Assembly (NCBI GenBank): GCA_003212515.1
Contig: QCPL01000006.1
Location: 20,604-84,603, forward strand
DNA from: Prochlorococcus sp. AG-436-M02
Lineage (GTDB): Bacteria; Cyanobacteriota; Cyanobacteriia; PCC-6307; Cyanobiaceae
Direction: 5' to 3'
Length of the DNA: 64,000 nt
Position 1 is the first letter of the stretch; each line of letters begins with the position of its first letter. Position numbers and translations under genes: made by a program. Below are positions 26,326 to 34,718 of this stretch, one piece after another. Below the pieces are notes generated by a model. The model had not been told where the DNA came from, ran no database searches, and saw only the letters and a program-made list of their open reading frames with translations.

Positions 26326-26724
26326 ATGCCTTCCTTATCAATAGAAGCAATTAAATCAAGCGCCGCTCCCTCCCCTGTTGGGCCTTATAACCAAGCAATT
26401 CTTGCAGGAGAATGGCTTTTTTGCTCCGGACAAATTGCCCTTGATCCATGTACTGGAGAAATGGTTGGAGATGGAGATGTTGAGAAAGAAACACATCAAG
26501 TTCTTAAAAACCTTTTAGCTGTGCTAAAGGCTGCAGGCGGGGATGCATCAAATATTGTTCGAACTACAATCTTTTTATCAAATTTAAATGACTTCAATAA
26601 AGTAAACAATATTTATTCTGAAATTTTCAAAGATAAAATTAGTCCAGCGAGGGCCTGTGTTGAAGTGTCTGCACTACCAAAAGGGGGGCTTGTAGAAATT
26701 GATTGCGTTGCTTGGCTTGGTTAA
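26326..26724 (+). CDS. ridA: RidA-family enamine/imine deaminase
   Basis: RidA hydrolyses reactive enamine/imine intermediates such as 2-aminoacrylate. The 132-aa trimeric-barrel protein shows PVGPYNQAILAGEWLFCSGQ near the N-terminus and the C-terminal ISPARACVEVSALPKGGLVEID with the Arg and Glu that bind substrate. ATG at 26326. It follows gloB in the same direction and may share its transcript. Confidence 0.93.
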   Translation: MPSLSIEAIKSSAAPSPVGPYNQAILAGEWLFCSGQIALDPCTGEMVGDGDVEKETHQVLKNLLAVLKAAGGDASNIVRTTIFLSNLNDFNKVNNIYSEIFKDKISPARACVEVSALPKGGLVEIDCVAWLG

Positions 26725-26763
26725 AAAAGTCAAGAATCGGTAGATTTCTGACTTTTAATTTGC

Positions 26764-27033
26764 GTGCCGGTCACACCATTGTCTAGATTAGGAATTGACC
26801 TGCGACAAATTATGTCCGCAGCCAAGCTGACAATCGGTGAACTAGAGGCTGGCTATCCCCTCTATTGCAAAGCACTAAGGCGTCTTCTTCAACTTGGACG
26901 AACTCGCAAAGAAATTGAGAGGACCGTCTGTTGGAGCCATCTTGAGACACTTAATAGGTGCCTCCCAGGAAGATACAAGGCACCTTCATATCTTATGGCA
27001 TTAATAAAAAGAGACCTCTCAGAAGGGAAGTAA
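26764..27033 (+). CDS. DUF3136-like conserved picocyanobacterial protein
   Basis: A GTG at 26764 gives 89 aa; an ATG at 26812 gives 73 aa beginning MSAAKLTIGELEAGYPLYCK. The conserved-looking core continues through LRRLLQLGRTRKEIERTVCW to LETLNRCLPGRYKAP. It appears to be the DUF3136 family, restricted to marine picocyanobacteria, function unknown. It is basic, with three Cys. It converges with the acRAF gene at the end of the carboxysome operon (22 nt apart). Confidence 0.7.
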   Translation: MPVTPLSRLGIDLRQIMSAAKLTIGELEAGYPLYCKALRRLLQLGRTRKEIERTVCWSHLETLNRCLPGRYKAPSYLMALIKRDLSEGK

Positions 27034-27055
27034 AGCCTTCCTGAAGAGCTGAAAG

Positions 27056-27313
27056 CTATCTTTTTTCTTCTAAGCGATCTATTTCAGAAGCAAAATTTTG
27101 ATCTTCATCTGTAAGTTGAGCATTTTGCTCCTCACTTTCGGGCATTAAAGTTAAATTCACATAAGTTTTGCCAAAACTAATATCTGGAAATCTCTTGCGT
27201 TTTTCACAAAGCTCTCCAAGGCGCTCAAGAAAATCTCTAGTCAACTCATAGGTTGAGAATTCAAACCTTCTTTCAAGTCTTAGAGGTCTTGTCCTTTCAT
27301 TCCATTTATCCAT
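27056..27313 (-). CDS. acRAF: Alpha-carboxysome Rubisco assembly factor (PCD-like)
   Basis: An 85-aa protein of the pterin-4a-carbinolamine dehydratase fold. The strand-helix pattern is kept (FEFSTYELTRDFLERLGELC, RFPDISFGKTYVNLTLMPE, LTDEDQNFASEIDRL). The catalytic double His of true dehydratases, normally just before PDI, is replaced by Lys/Arg/Phe. This fits the noncatalytic acRAF of alpha-carboxysome loci, which helps assemble form IA Rubisco. It is the last gene on the minus-strand cso operon, about 73 nt after csoS1E. Confidence 0.85.
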   Translation of the reverse strand: MDKWNERTRPLRLERRFEFSTYELTRDFLERLGELCEKRKRFPDISFGKTYVNLTLMPESEEQNAQLTDEDQNFASEIDRLEEKR

Positions 27314-27386
27314 ATGTATTATTCCAAATGTAAAAAATTAACTTAGCTAAAATTAACCAATCAAGAAGTGCATTATCAACTCTTTT

Positions 27387-27875
27387 TTAAAGACGCCTTT
27401 TCGCACCACTCACCTTAAGAGCTGGCTCAACTTCTATATGAGGTCTTGCAATAATATGAGCAGCTACTAGTCCATCCCCAACTCGCTCACATGCATCGGC
27501 TCCCGCTCGGACGGAAGCATTCACTGCACCTGTTTCGCCTCGAACCATGACAGTTACATATCCACCGCCAACATATTCTTTAGCGACCAAAGTTACTTCG
27601 GCTGCTTTGGTCATGGCATCAGAAGCTTCTATAGCTGGTACCATACCTCTGGTTTCGATCATTCCCAAGGCAATACCTTGAACAGAAGTTGCTGCTGATT
27701 GATTCTTAACTGATGGAGTTTTACTTACTCCTGATCCTGAATAAACTTTGCTAGTTTTCGTAGTAGAATTAGCTTTCTTTGTATTTCCAGAACTTAATTC
27801 CACATCTACTATTTGCTTAGAAGCATCAATGTTTTTTTTATTTTGATTTGTTTTGGAATTGTTAGAAGAAGTCAT
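27387..27875 (-). CDS. csoS1E: Carboxysome shell protein CsoS1E (extended BMC-H)
   Basis: The C-terminal 97 residues are a BMC hexamer domain nearly identical to CsoS1 (GIALGMIETRGMVPAIEASD, YVGGGYVTVMVRGETGAVNA, AHIIARPH). The first 65 residues are a Ser/Thr/Asn/Lys-rich, net positive and probably disordered extension. A minor shell paralogue of this form, CsoS1E, is known from some Prochlorococcus and marine Synechococcus. It lies 37 nt behind csoS4B, within the operon. The role of the extension is unknown; binding of acidic cargo or other shell surfaces is inference. Confidence 0.9.
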   Translation of the reverse strand: MTSSNNSKTNQNKKNIDASKQIVDVELSSGNTKKANSTTKTSKVYSGSGVSKTPSVKNQSAATSVQGIALGMIETRGMVPAIEASDAMTKAAEVTLVAKEYVGGGYVTVMVRGETGAVNASVRAGADACERVGDGLVAAHIIARPHIEVEPALKVSGAKRRL

Positions 27876-27912
27876 TTGTAGATAATTTAAAAAATGTTGT
27901 CAACTTCTCGAA

Positions 27913-28164
27913 CTATCCATCCGGGCTCCAGAAATCGATTATTCCACCAATTGTTAAATCAGTTTGAGTTGCTGGATTAGGACAAGCGAACCTTGCAGCA
28001 GACCCACTAGCAGTAAAGACCCAGTTTCCTTCTCTTGCGCCAACAGGGTCAACAGCAACAAATCTCTTCCCTTTGTTATTTCTCAAAATTCGCAAATTCA
28101 TATGACCTAAGCCAGCAACTCGTTGTGTACAAACCATACGGCCCATTACTTGCATGATTTCCAT
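27913..28164 (-). CDS. csoS4B: Carboxysome vertex pentamer CsoS4B
   Basis: An 83-aa pentameric shell-vertex protein of the CcmL/EutN/CsoS4 family: MEIMQVMGRMVCTQRVAGLG start, LRILRNNKGKRFVAVDPVGA, and the conserved GSAAR pentamer motif. I prefer ATG 28162-28164; the upstream TTG at 28179 would overlap csoS4A. Pentamers cap the twelve vertices of the shell. It lies 4 nt after csoS4A, so coupling is likely. Confidence 0.93.
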   Translation of the reverse strand: MEIMQVMGRMVCTQRVAGLGHMNLRILRNNKGKRFVAVDPVGAREGNWVFTASGSAARFACPNPATQTDLTIGGIIDFWSPDG

Positions 28165-28168
28165 TTCT

Positions 28169-28438
28169 TTAGCTCCCAACTATAGCTTTGGGCATCTCAG
28201 GATCCCAATGATCAATTATCCCAACTATTGTCAAATCACTAGGGTAAGACTTACTCCCAGCAGCTTCTCTTGCAGCGGAACTCCCTACACAAATAACCCA
28301 ATCATCAGGCTTACAACCAACAGCATCTACAGCAACTTTTTTAGAGCTACCGTCTAAGACAACTTGAAGATGCTTATGCTCAAACCCTGGTATCCGATTA
28401 GTAGACACAAGTGGCTTTACAACCTTACAAATCAACAT
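28169..28438 (-). CDS. csoS4A: Carboxysome vertex pentamer CsoS4A
   Basis: An 89-aa EutN/CcmL-fold pentamer: MLICKVVKPLVSTNRIPGFE, LQVVLDGSSKKVAVDAVG, PDDWVICVGSSAAREAAGS and TIVGIIDHWDP. It closes shell vertices together with CsoS4B. It starts at ATG 28436-28438, directly behind the stop of csoSCA, and csoS4B follows after 4 nt. Confidence 0.95.
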   Translation of the reverse strand: MLICKVVKPLVSTNRIPGFEHKHLQVVLDGSSKKVAVDAVGCKPDDWVICVGSSAAREAAGSKSYPSDLTIVGIIDHWDPEMPKAIVGS

Positions 28439-28439
28439 T

Positions 28440-29981
28440 TCAATGTTCCTCCTGAAGGACAGGATCGAGAGAAGACCCTACAACTTCTGCAGAGTCTTTT
28501 TTATCACGATCTCGAATAGTAAGGCATGTATGTAAGAGTCCTTTATCTACTAGGTCTCGGTAACGTGAAGAGATAGCACTATCGACTCTCTTACAATCTG
28601 ACAATGCTCTTTCTCTTGCACCAGGAACTTTCCCTGAATAATCAAATCTAATCACAATAGGTATTGGCAAATCTCTAGAAACATTTAAACCTTTAAAAAT
28701 CTTCACTCCCACATCTAAATCTGGGGCACCTTCTTCAACAGTATCTAAATGAGAGAAGTAAGTGAGGTTTCTTAAATGAACCTCCTTAAACCCTATACCT
28801 ACTCCTATAAAACGCTCAGCATGACCTGCATCTGGATACGATCCATTATGAAGATGACGTACATAATCAATTTGAGAGATATTGTTAACTATTAGTTTGC
28901 GGATAAATTCAACCATTCCAGGTTTAACTTGACCAGAAACACTTGACTTTATTATTTCTGAAATTTTCAACATAGCTTGATCAATTGAAAAATGTTTTGT
29001 CTCTTGATAAACATCAGCAGCAGAGACCCACTTCTCAAGATCGATATGATTTTTGGAGTCTGGTACATGCACCCTAATTGAATCAGTATCTGTATCAAGA
29101 CCAATCAGTAAAAGATCTACAGATGCTCCACAACAAAAACTATTTTCAATAGACTCCTGAAAGTCTTGCAAACGTTTATAGCCTGAAGAAGCGGCAAGCT
29201 TGTCATTACTACCATGTGCAGCACAGCCTTGATGAGAAGGATCAAGTGAGCTGAAGTGGTAAAGAACTACTTTTAAATACGATGTTTGTTCATTTGCTGA
29301 ATTTGGATCGCTCTCTCTATAACGTTTATGCTCAGTTTTTACCCATCTATTAACAGTGTTCTCTACATCAAACATTGCTCCAGCATGAGACCTCCTTCGA
29401 ACTGAACTAAATGGAATTCTTAATGCATAGGCAATAGAATGTGCCAACCGACCATCCGCACAAGGAGTCACATCCAACAAGTGGAATCCACATTCAGACA
29501 GGAATGATTGGAATAATTCTGCCTCCTTACTATCAGCTGAACCATTTAAAGGGTCTGAATGAAAAAAATGATTACTTGAAGATTCATGAGCTTTAAACAC
29601 GCATGCAGCGAACAAAGCTCGCATATCGAGAGGTTGAACCCAAGCCTTTTCAAGAATATGAAGAGGGAGTTCTATCTCTAGATCTTTCTTTGCAAGTATT
29701 TGGGCCTTATCTACAAAATTTTCTTCATGCTGTAGAGCTGAGATTTTTTTAAGTAAAGGGACAATACTATCAAAACTTTTCTTGACCTTAGATTCGTAAG
29801 ATTGAAGTTTTTTATTTTCAGCCAAATCTGTTAAGGGGTGAGCACTTACTTCATTAACCCCTCTTAAAAGATCAAAAGACTTTTCCTCACTTTTAAGTTC
29901 TGTGGCATCGGGAAAATGTTTTCTAGGTGCTGTCGGCCCTAGAAAACGTTTCCTATTATTGGCCAAACTTCTATAGGCCAT
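28440..29981 (-). CDS. csoSCA: Carboxysomal carbonic anhydrase CsoSCA (CsoS3)
   Basis: This beta-class-related carbonic anhydrase converts bicarbonate to CO2 inside the carboxysome. Zinc ligands are visible: Cys and Asp in VTPCADGRLAHS, His in VVLYHFSSLD and Cys in HQGCAAHGS. The N-terminal domain is helical and binds partners; the C-terminal half is a degenerate second carbonic-anhydrase-like domain. The 513-514 aa length is normal. ATG 29979-29981 is preferred over a GTG one codon upstream. It is packed between csoS2 (7 nt) and csoS4A. Confidence 0.95.
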   Translation of the reverse strand: MAYRSLANNRKRFLGPTAPRKHFPDATELKSEEKSFDLLRGVNEVSAHPLTDLAENKKLQSYESKVKKSFDSIVPLLKKISALQHEENFVDKAQILAKKDLEIELPLHILEKAWVQPLDMRALFAACVFKAHESSSNHFFHSDPLNGSADSKEAELFQSFLSECGFHLLDVTPCADGRLAHSIAYALRIPFSSVRRRSHAGAMFDVENTVNRWVKTEHKRYRESDPNSANEQTSYLKVVLYHFSSLDPSHQGCAAHGSNDKLAASSGYKRLQDFQESIENSFCCGASVDLLLIGLDTDTDSIRVHVPDSKNHIDLEKWVSAADVYQETKHFSIDQAMLKISEIIKSSVSGQVKPGMVEFIRKLIVNNISQIDYVRHLHNGSYPDAGHAERFIGVGIGFKEVHLRNLTYFSHLDTVEEGAPDLDVGVKIFKGLNVSRDLPIPIVIRFDYSGKVPGARERALSDCKRVDSAISSRYRDLVDKGLLHTCLTIRDRDKKDSAEVVGSSLDPVLQEEH

Positions 29982-29988
29982 CACTCAA

Positions 29989-32382
29989 TCAACCTCTTGC
30001 TCCACCCGAGAAAGTAACCAATTGGCCTTCTCCGGTATTTCCACTTGAACCAGTTATAAGAAGATCTGGTTTAGCTAATTCTTCATTCCTTTTTTTATCA
30101 AATGCAGGCATTGCACTGTTTCCACCAGGTCTAGAAGGGTTACGTCTTCTAGCAGAAGCACCCTCGGTACCTGTAACGCTTTCACCTCTCGCCCAATCAT
30201 CCCCAGTAATATTTAGTCCTGAAGATTGTCCTTCACCAGTAATTCTTGATTGTGGTCGAGCTGAAGCCTCCTTAGGTTGAGACATGGCCTCTATAGATTG
30301 CTCTTGAGAGGGCATAACTAAAGATTTCTTATTATCAAATCTAAACTGTTCAGTACCAGTAACTTTATTTAGAGCCATGTCAAAAGGACCAGTTATGTTA
30401 GCAGATTTTTCATAACTAGTACCCGTTACCCCTGAAATAGAATCGCGTTCAGTTTTTGCAGATCTTGCTGGAGAGGTAACTGTAAATCGATTAGCAAATT
30501 TCGATGAGCCAGAATCTTGAGATTCCCTACTACCAAGTGGTGCATTTACTCCACAAGCTTGCACAAGTTGATCGGCTCCAACATAAGGAGTTCCAGTAAG
30601 AGTCTCACAAGCACCTTTATCGGCTCCTGTCATTACACCACCAACGCCAGGCTGAAGCCCTGTCAAAGGAGCTGCAGGAGTACCAATCCTTCTAGGAGTT
30701 CTTTGTTGGATTTCATCAAGTGAGTGACTATCACATAATTGACCAGCTTCTTCTAAACCGGTATAAGGCGTTCCTGTAACAGACTTACATGTTCCAGGCT
30801 CATCTCCAGTAACCAAAGATGATCTACCTGTCATTGTACCGCTCACTGATTGAGCTTTGTTCGTCAAACTTAATCCAACCTTTCTAGCCTCTGGCAATGG
30901 TGATCCTCCGCAAAACGAATCATACTGCTGTGTTCCTACATACTCATCTCCAGTTACGTTCTTACAGCTACCAGCCTCATCTCCAGTAACACTAGAAGCT
31001 CGCCCAACTCCTGTGCCGGTGACATGAGAACCATTCAGAGTATTAAAAACTCCTACCTTGCCTGCTGGCCTTCCTTCCGGCAAAGGTTCACTACCAAGGT
31101 ATTGATCACCAGTCAAGCTCTTGTCAGAACCCGCCTCGTCGCCAGTAACACTTGCAGAACGACCGACCATGACACCACTAACCTTTCTCCCATCCTGAGT
31201 AAGGCTTTGTCCTACTTTTAAAGGAGAAGGGTTCACTCCGCCGCAATAAGAGGCTGATTGGTTGGCTGATAAATATTCAGTTCCAGTCAAATTTTTGCAA
31301 GTCCCAGGCTCATCACCAGTTACTTTCTCAGAGCGTCCAACTTCATTACCAGTTACCTGGTTACCATGTGAAGTACTAGTAACCGCAACCTTAGGTGGCT
31401 GAGAGGATGATACTGGTGGATTCTGACAGAAAGTACTAATTGTATCTACGCCCACATATTGAGTACCTGTAACCGAACGACAGGTACTTGCTTCATTTCC
31501 AGTGGTTTTAATAGATCTATTAGCTTGAGTACCTGTAACCACCTGTCCAGAAGAAGTTTCGCTAACTCCGACTTTCCAATGAGCATCTGCAGCTAATGCC
31601 GACTCCTTTGATCCATTTTTATTGGGACCGCAAGGTCTTGTTCCACAAGAACGTTGTTTACCAGTAGCGCCACTTTTACTTCTAAGTTCTCTAACGCGCT
31701 GAGATATTTCACGGCTAGACAAATCAGGGTTACCTTGACGAGCCACTGCTGCCGGTGTTGTTGGTTGAACAGAAGCAGATTTGCCATGTTTTGACAATGC
31801 TTCTCTTCTTGCTAGGACAAGAGACCTACTAGGATTTTCTATTGCTCTTCGTTTAGAACTGGAATTTCGACGAGTAATAGCCTTAGAGCTATTAAGAGCT
31901 AATCTGCTGGAATTTTCAGCTGCTGCTTGACGTGATTTTTCTTCTGCACAAGGTTCACAACAAGCTTCCACTTGGGTATTAACTAAAAATTCTTTAGGAG
32001 ATTCTTTTGAAGCATTTTTAGCAACATCTACTCTTGTTCTATCTTGACTCTTATCTGCTGTCTTACCCCGCTGAGATAGAGCTTCACGACGAGCAAGCAC
32101 TAACTCTCGACTAGGATTACTTATTGGTCTAGGGTTCCTTATTTTGGAATGACTATTTTTTGAAGACACAGGAATAGATGTTTTTGAATGCACTGCTTGG
32201 GCTGCACTTATCTGGTTTTTGCTTGACTTAATAAAGGATTCATCAGTTCTTGTAACGCCTACATCAGATGCAGACCTAACACGATTAGGACTTGATGAGC
32301 TTAGTCCAGAAGCCTTTTTGCCTTCAGTACTAAGAGCCTTACGACGCTCAAGTGCAAGTTCTCTACTAGATTGTGATGCCAT
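29989..32382 (-). CDS. csoS2: Carboxysome scaffold protein CsoS2 (long form)
   Basis: CsoS2 is the disordered scaffold linking Rubisco to the shell. The N-region (about residues 1-240) has four good basic helices of the SRELVLARREALSQRGK type plus a degenerate copy near 158; these bind Rubisco. The M-region (about 269-610) has six repeats of the K-V-G / V-T-G-x-x-x-G-R / V-T-G-D-E / L-T-G-T-x-Y plan. Five carry a Cys pair, and repeat 3 has none. The C-region has more VTG/ITG motifs and a conserved shell-binding tail. I saw no sign that the short, frameshifted isoform is made. Confidence 0.96.
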   Translation of the reverse strand: MASQSSRELALERRKALSTEGKKASGLSSSSPNRVRSASDVGVTRTDESFIKSSKNQISAAQAVHSKTSIPVSSKNSHSKIRNPRPISNPSRELVLARREALSQRGKTADKSQDRTRVDVAKNASKESPKEFLVNTQVEACCEPCAEEKSRQAAAENSSRLALNSSKAITRRNSSSKRRAIENPSRSLVLARREALSKHGKSASVQPTTPAAVARQGNPDLSSREISQRVRELRSKSGATGKQRSCGTRPCGPNKNGSKESALAADAHWKVGVSETSSGQVVTGTQANRSIKTTGNEASTCRSVTGTQYVGVDTISTFCQNPPVSSSQPPKVAVTSTSHGNQVTGNEVGRSEKVTGDEPGTCKNLTGTEYLSANQSASYCGGVNPSPLKVGQSLTQDGRKVSGVMVGRSASVTGDEAGSDKSLTGDQYLGSEPLPEGRPAGKVGVFNTLNGSHVTGTGVGRASSVTGDEAGSCKNVTGDEYVGTQQYDSFCGGSPLPEARKVGLSLTNKAQSVSGTMTGRSSLVTGDEPGTCKSVTGTPYTGLEEAGQLCDSHSLDEIQQRTPRRIGTPAAPLTGLQPGVGGVMTGADKGACETLTGTPYVGADQLVQACGVNAPLGSRESQDSGSSKFANRFTVTSPARSAKTERDSISGVTGTSYEKSANITGPFDMALNKVTGTEQFRFDNKKSLVMPSQEQSIEAMSQPKEASARPQSRITGEGQSSGLNITGDDWARGESVTGTEGASARRRNPSRPGGNSAMPAFDKKRNEELAKPDLLITGSSGNTGEGQLVTFSGGARG
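30553..31578 (-). repeat. Six M-repeats of CsoS2
   Basis: Protein-level tandem repeats of about 50-60 residues, at roughly residues 269-319, 331-380, 389-430, 442-491, 500-550 and 565-610. Each has VTG/VSG triplets spaced about 8-12 residues apart. Cys pairs are at 301/319, 362/380, 473/491, 532/550 and 592/610; repeat 3 has Asp in the first Cys position and lacks the second. Confidence 0.85.
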
Positions 32383-32440
32383 GTCCGCCCTTTGAAAACT
32401 TTGTAATTAGAGAAGATGTGATCCCTTCTTTAAGAAAGAG

Positions 32441-32464
32441 ATAGCCTCGAGTAAACGAGGCTAT
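32441..32464 (-). promoter_or_regulatory. Stem-loop between rbcS and csoS2
   Basis: ATAGCCTCG and CGAGGCTAT form a perfect 9-bp stem with a six-base loop, 22 nt after the rbcS stop. It lacks a uniform T-tract, so it could be a partial terminator or an RNA-processing or stability element that sets the drop from Rubisco to scaffold expression. Confidence 0.75.
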
Positions 32465-32485
32465 TTAAACTAAATAACTGAAAAA

Positions 32486-32827
32486 TCAGCGACCTTGAAA
32501 AACTACGAATGCTGTACCTTGACTTTGGGTATAAGCTTCATAGCCGACCATACGAACATGGTGATCAGGGTATGCACGATGGCATGCTTCAAGTTCATTA
32601 ACAACCACGTTCAGATCCTTCTCTCCGAAGAAAGGTAGTTTCCAATAAGACCAATAGGACTGCATGGAACCACTTGGATGAACATGCTCGATAACAGGGC
32701 TCCAGCCCTGAGCAATGATGTAAGCAATTTGATCGTAAATTTCGTCCTGAGACATTGGCGGCAAAAAGCCGAAAGTCTCAAGAGTGGCAACTGTTTGATA
32801 GTCACCAACTGTGCTCTGAAAAGGCAT
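32486..32827 (-). CDS. rbcS: Rubisco small subunit (form IA)
   Basis: Small subunit of form IA Rubisco, 113 aa from ATG 32825-32827 (MPFQSTVGDYQTVATLETFG). Conserved blocks include FLPPMSQDEIYDQIAYI, the PSGSMQSYWSYWKLPFFG segment, and C-terminal GYEAYTQSQGTAFVVF. A longer frame upstream to 32872 is not supported. It follows rbcL in the operon with an intervening hairpin. Confidence 0.97.
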   Translation of the reverse strand: MPFQSTVGDYQTVATLETFGFLPPMSQDEIYDQIAYIIAQGWSPVIEHVHPSGSMQSYWSYWKLPFFGEKDLNVVVNELEACHRAYPDHHVRMVGYEAYTQSQGTAFVVFQGR

Positions 32828-32854
32828 GGTGATCCTGTAAATAAATGAATAAAC

Positions 32855-32920
32855 GCCGACTGTTATCGGCAAAGAATTTTAAGGAAGTAATAGAAGGAGA
32901 CTAAGTTGACTCCTTCTATT
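32855..32920 (-). promoter_or_regulatory. Two stem-loops between rbcL and rbcS
   Basis: AATAGAAGGAG (32889-32899) pairs perfectly with CTCCTTCTATT (32910-32920), an 11-bp stem directly behind the rbcL stop. A second small stem, GCCGA/TCGGC, spans 32855-32870. They could stabilise the upstream message or mark processing sites in the operon RNA. Confidence 0.75.
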
Positions 32921-32925
32921 CGCTA

Positions 32926-34338
32926 TTACTGAACGTCGAGTTTGTCTACAGTATCAAACTCAAACTTGATCTCCTTCCAAGTTTCTAGAGCAATAGCCAA
33001 TTCAGGGCTGTGCTTAGCGGCTTCCATAAGGATGTCGCGACTTTCTTTTTCAATCTCTCTTCCAGCATTACGTGCTTTAACACATGCTTCTAGAGCTACA
33101 CGGTTAGCAGCTGCACCAGCGGCAGAGCCCCAAGGATGTCCGTGAGTACCACCACCAAACTGAAGACAAGAATCGTCACCGAAGATTGCTAGTAGTGCTG
33201 GCATATGCCACACATGAATACCACCTGAAGCTACGGCAAACACACCAGGCATAGAACCCCAATCTTGATCGAAGAAATTACCGCGAGTACGGTCTTCTGG
33301 GACAAAAGATTCGCGCAAGTTATCAATATAACCAAGGGTGGTCTGACGATCTCCTTCTAACTTACCTACAACGGTTCCAGTGTGAAGTTGGTCGCCTCCT
33401 GAAAGACGTAAGCATTTAGCAAGAACACGGAAATGAATACCATGCTTAGGATGACGGTCAATAACAGCATGCATTGCTCTGTGTATATGAAGCAGCATGC
33501 CATTCTTACGGCACCAATTAGCTAGACCTGTATTTGCAGTAAAACCACCAGTAATGTAGTCATGCATGATAATAGGCATATCAAGCTCTTTAGCGAACTC
33601 GGCACGCTCATACATCTCTTCAGGTGTAGTGGCAGTACAGTTAAGGTAATGTCCCTTAACTTCACCAGTTTCCTGCTGAGCAAGCTTTACAGCTTCTGCA
33701 ACAAACTCAAAACGCTCTCTCCAACGCTGGAAGGGTTGTGAGTTGATATTCTCATCGTCTTTGGTTAGATCTAATCCACCACGCAAGCATTCATAAACTA
33801 CGCGACCATAGTTCTTACCTGAAAGACCAAGCTTTGGCTTAATGGTACAACCAAGGAGAGGGCGACCATACTTGTTCAAGCGATCGCGCTCTACAACAAT
33901 TCCGTTAGGAGGTCCACCACATGTCTTAATAAAAGCCATGGGGAAGCGGATATCTTCTAAACGCAAATGGCGTAAAGCTTTGAATCCAAAAACATTACCG
34001 ACTAAAGAAGTCAGAACGTTGGTAATAGAACCTTCTTCAAAAAGGTCTAACGGATATGCAATAAATGCATAGAAAGATTCCTTGTCTCCAGGAACATCTT
34101 CAATTCTGTAGCAACGTCCCTTGTAAAACTCAAGGTCAGTTAGCAATTCAGACCAAACTGTTGACCAAGTACCTGTTGAAGACTCTGCCGCTACAGCAGC
34201 AGCAACTTCTTCTCTAGGAACTCCTTCTTGGCCTGTGCATTTAAAGCAAGCCAAAAGGTCTGTGTCTAGGGGAACATAGTCGGGAGTCCAGTAGGTGTCT
34301 CTGTACTCCTTAACCCCAGCATCATACTTCTTACTCAT
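32926..34338 (-). CDS. rbcL: Rubisco large subunit (form IA)
   Basis: The CO2-fixing subunit, 470 aa. The active site is intact: [17 protein letters not shown], the carbamylated Lys in [16 protein letters not shown], loop 6 in [14 protein letters not shown], and the phosphate-binding [10 protein letters not shown]. The sequence is form IA, as found with alpha-carboxysomes. ATG 34336-34338 is preceded on the minus strand by a TAAAGGAGT Shine-Dalgarno. It lies 68 nt downstream of csoS1 behind a stem-loop. Confidence 0.98.
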   Translation of the reverse strand: MSKKYDAGVKEYRDTYWTPDYVPLDTDLLACFKCTGQEGVPREEVAAAVAAESSTGTWSTVWSELLTDLEFYKGRCYRIEDVPGDKESFYAFIAYPLDLFEEGSITNVLTSLVGNVFGFKALRHLRLEDIRFPMAFIKTCGGPPNGIVVERDRLNKYGRPLLGCTIKPKLGLSGKNYGRVVYECLRGGLDLTKDDENINSQPFQRWRERFEFVAEAVKLAQQETGEVKGHYLNCTATTPEEMYERAEFAKELDMPIIMHDYITGGFTANTGLANWCRKNGMLLHIHRAMHAVIDRHPKHGIHFRVLAKCLRLSGGDQLHTGTVVGKLEGDRQTTLGYIDNLRESFVPEDRTRGNFFDQDWGSMPGVFAVASGGIHVWHMPALLAIFGDDSCLQFGGGTHGHPWGSAAGAAANRVALEACVKARNAGREIEKESRDILMEAAKHSPELAIALETWKEIKFEFDTVDKLDVQ

Positions 34339-34376
34339 GAAATAACTCCTTTAGGTCGTTGTAGGTATTTGAAATC

Positions 34377-34398
34377 GCGCCTTTCTTAAAAAGAGCGC
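34377..34398 (-). promoter_or_regulatory. Stem-loop between csoS1 and rbcL
   Basis: GCGC and an AAAG/CTTT segment pair (one bulged base) around a short loop, immediately after the csoS1 stop on the minus strand. It resembles a leaky terminator or 3'-end stabiliser, which would let the abundant shell hexamer be expressed above downstream genes. Confidence 0.65.
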
Positions 34399-34406
34399 AT
34401 CAGACT

Positions 34407-34718
34407 TCAGTCCTTCTGACCAAGGAAGTTGCCGTTGCCTAATGCAGGCTCAACTTCTCTATGAGGACGAGCAATAATGTGAGCAGCAACAAGTCCGTCA
34501 CCTACACGCTCACATGCATCAGCGCCAGCACGAACAGCAGCATTAACTGCACCTGTTTCTCCACGAACTAAAACTGTTACGTAACCACCACCAACAAATT
34601 CACGACCTATTAGGCGCACTTCAGCAGCCTTTGTCATTGCGTCAGCAGCTTCAATAGCTGGTACGAGGCCGCGTGTCTCGATCATGCCGAGTGCGATGCC
34701 CATAGTTTCGGTAGCCAT
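34407..34718 (-). CDS. csoS1: Carboxysome shell hexamer CsoS1
   Basis: The major BMC-H shell protein, 103 aa. The single BMC domain reads GIALGMIETRGLVPAIEAAD, EFVGGGYVTVLVRGETGAV, AAVRAGADACERVGDG and AHIIARPH, after a short MATETM start. Hexamers tile the shell facets and form the pores for bicarbonate and RuBP. It is the first gene of the cso operon. Confidence 0.97.
   Translation of the reverse strand: MATETMGIALGMIETRGLVPAIEAADAMTKAAEVRLIGREFVGGGYVTVLVRGETGAVNAAVRAGADACERVGDGLVAAHIIARPHREVEPALGNGNFLGQKD

Noticed and set aside
29989..32382. Programmed frameshift giving a short CsoS2 isoform
   Set aside because: I found no clear slippery heptamer followed by a strong structure in the repeat region, and marine cyanobacterial CsoS2 is known as a single long form.
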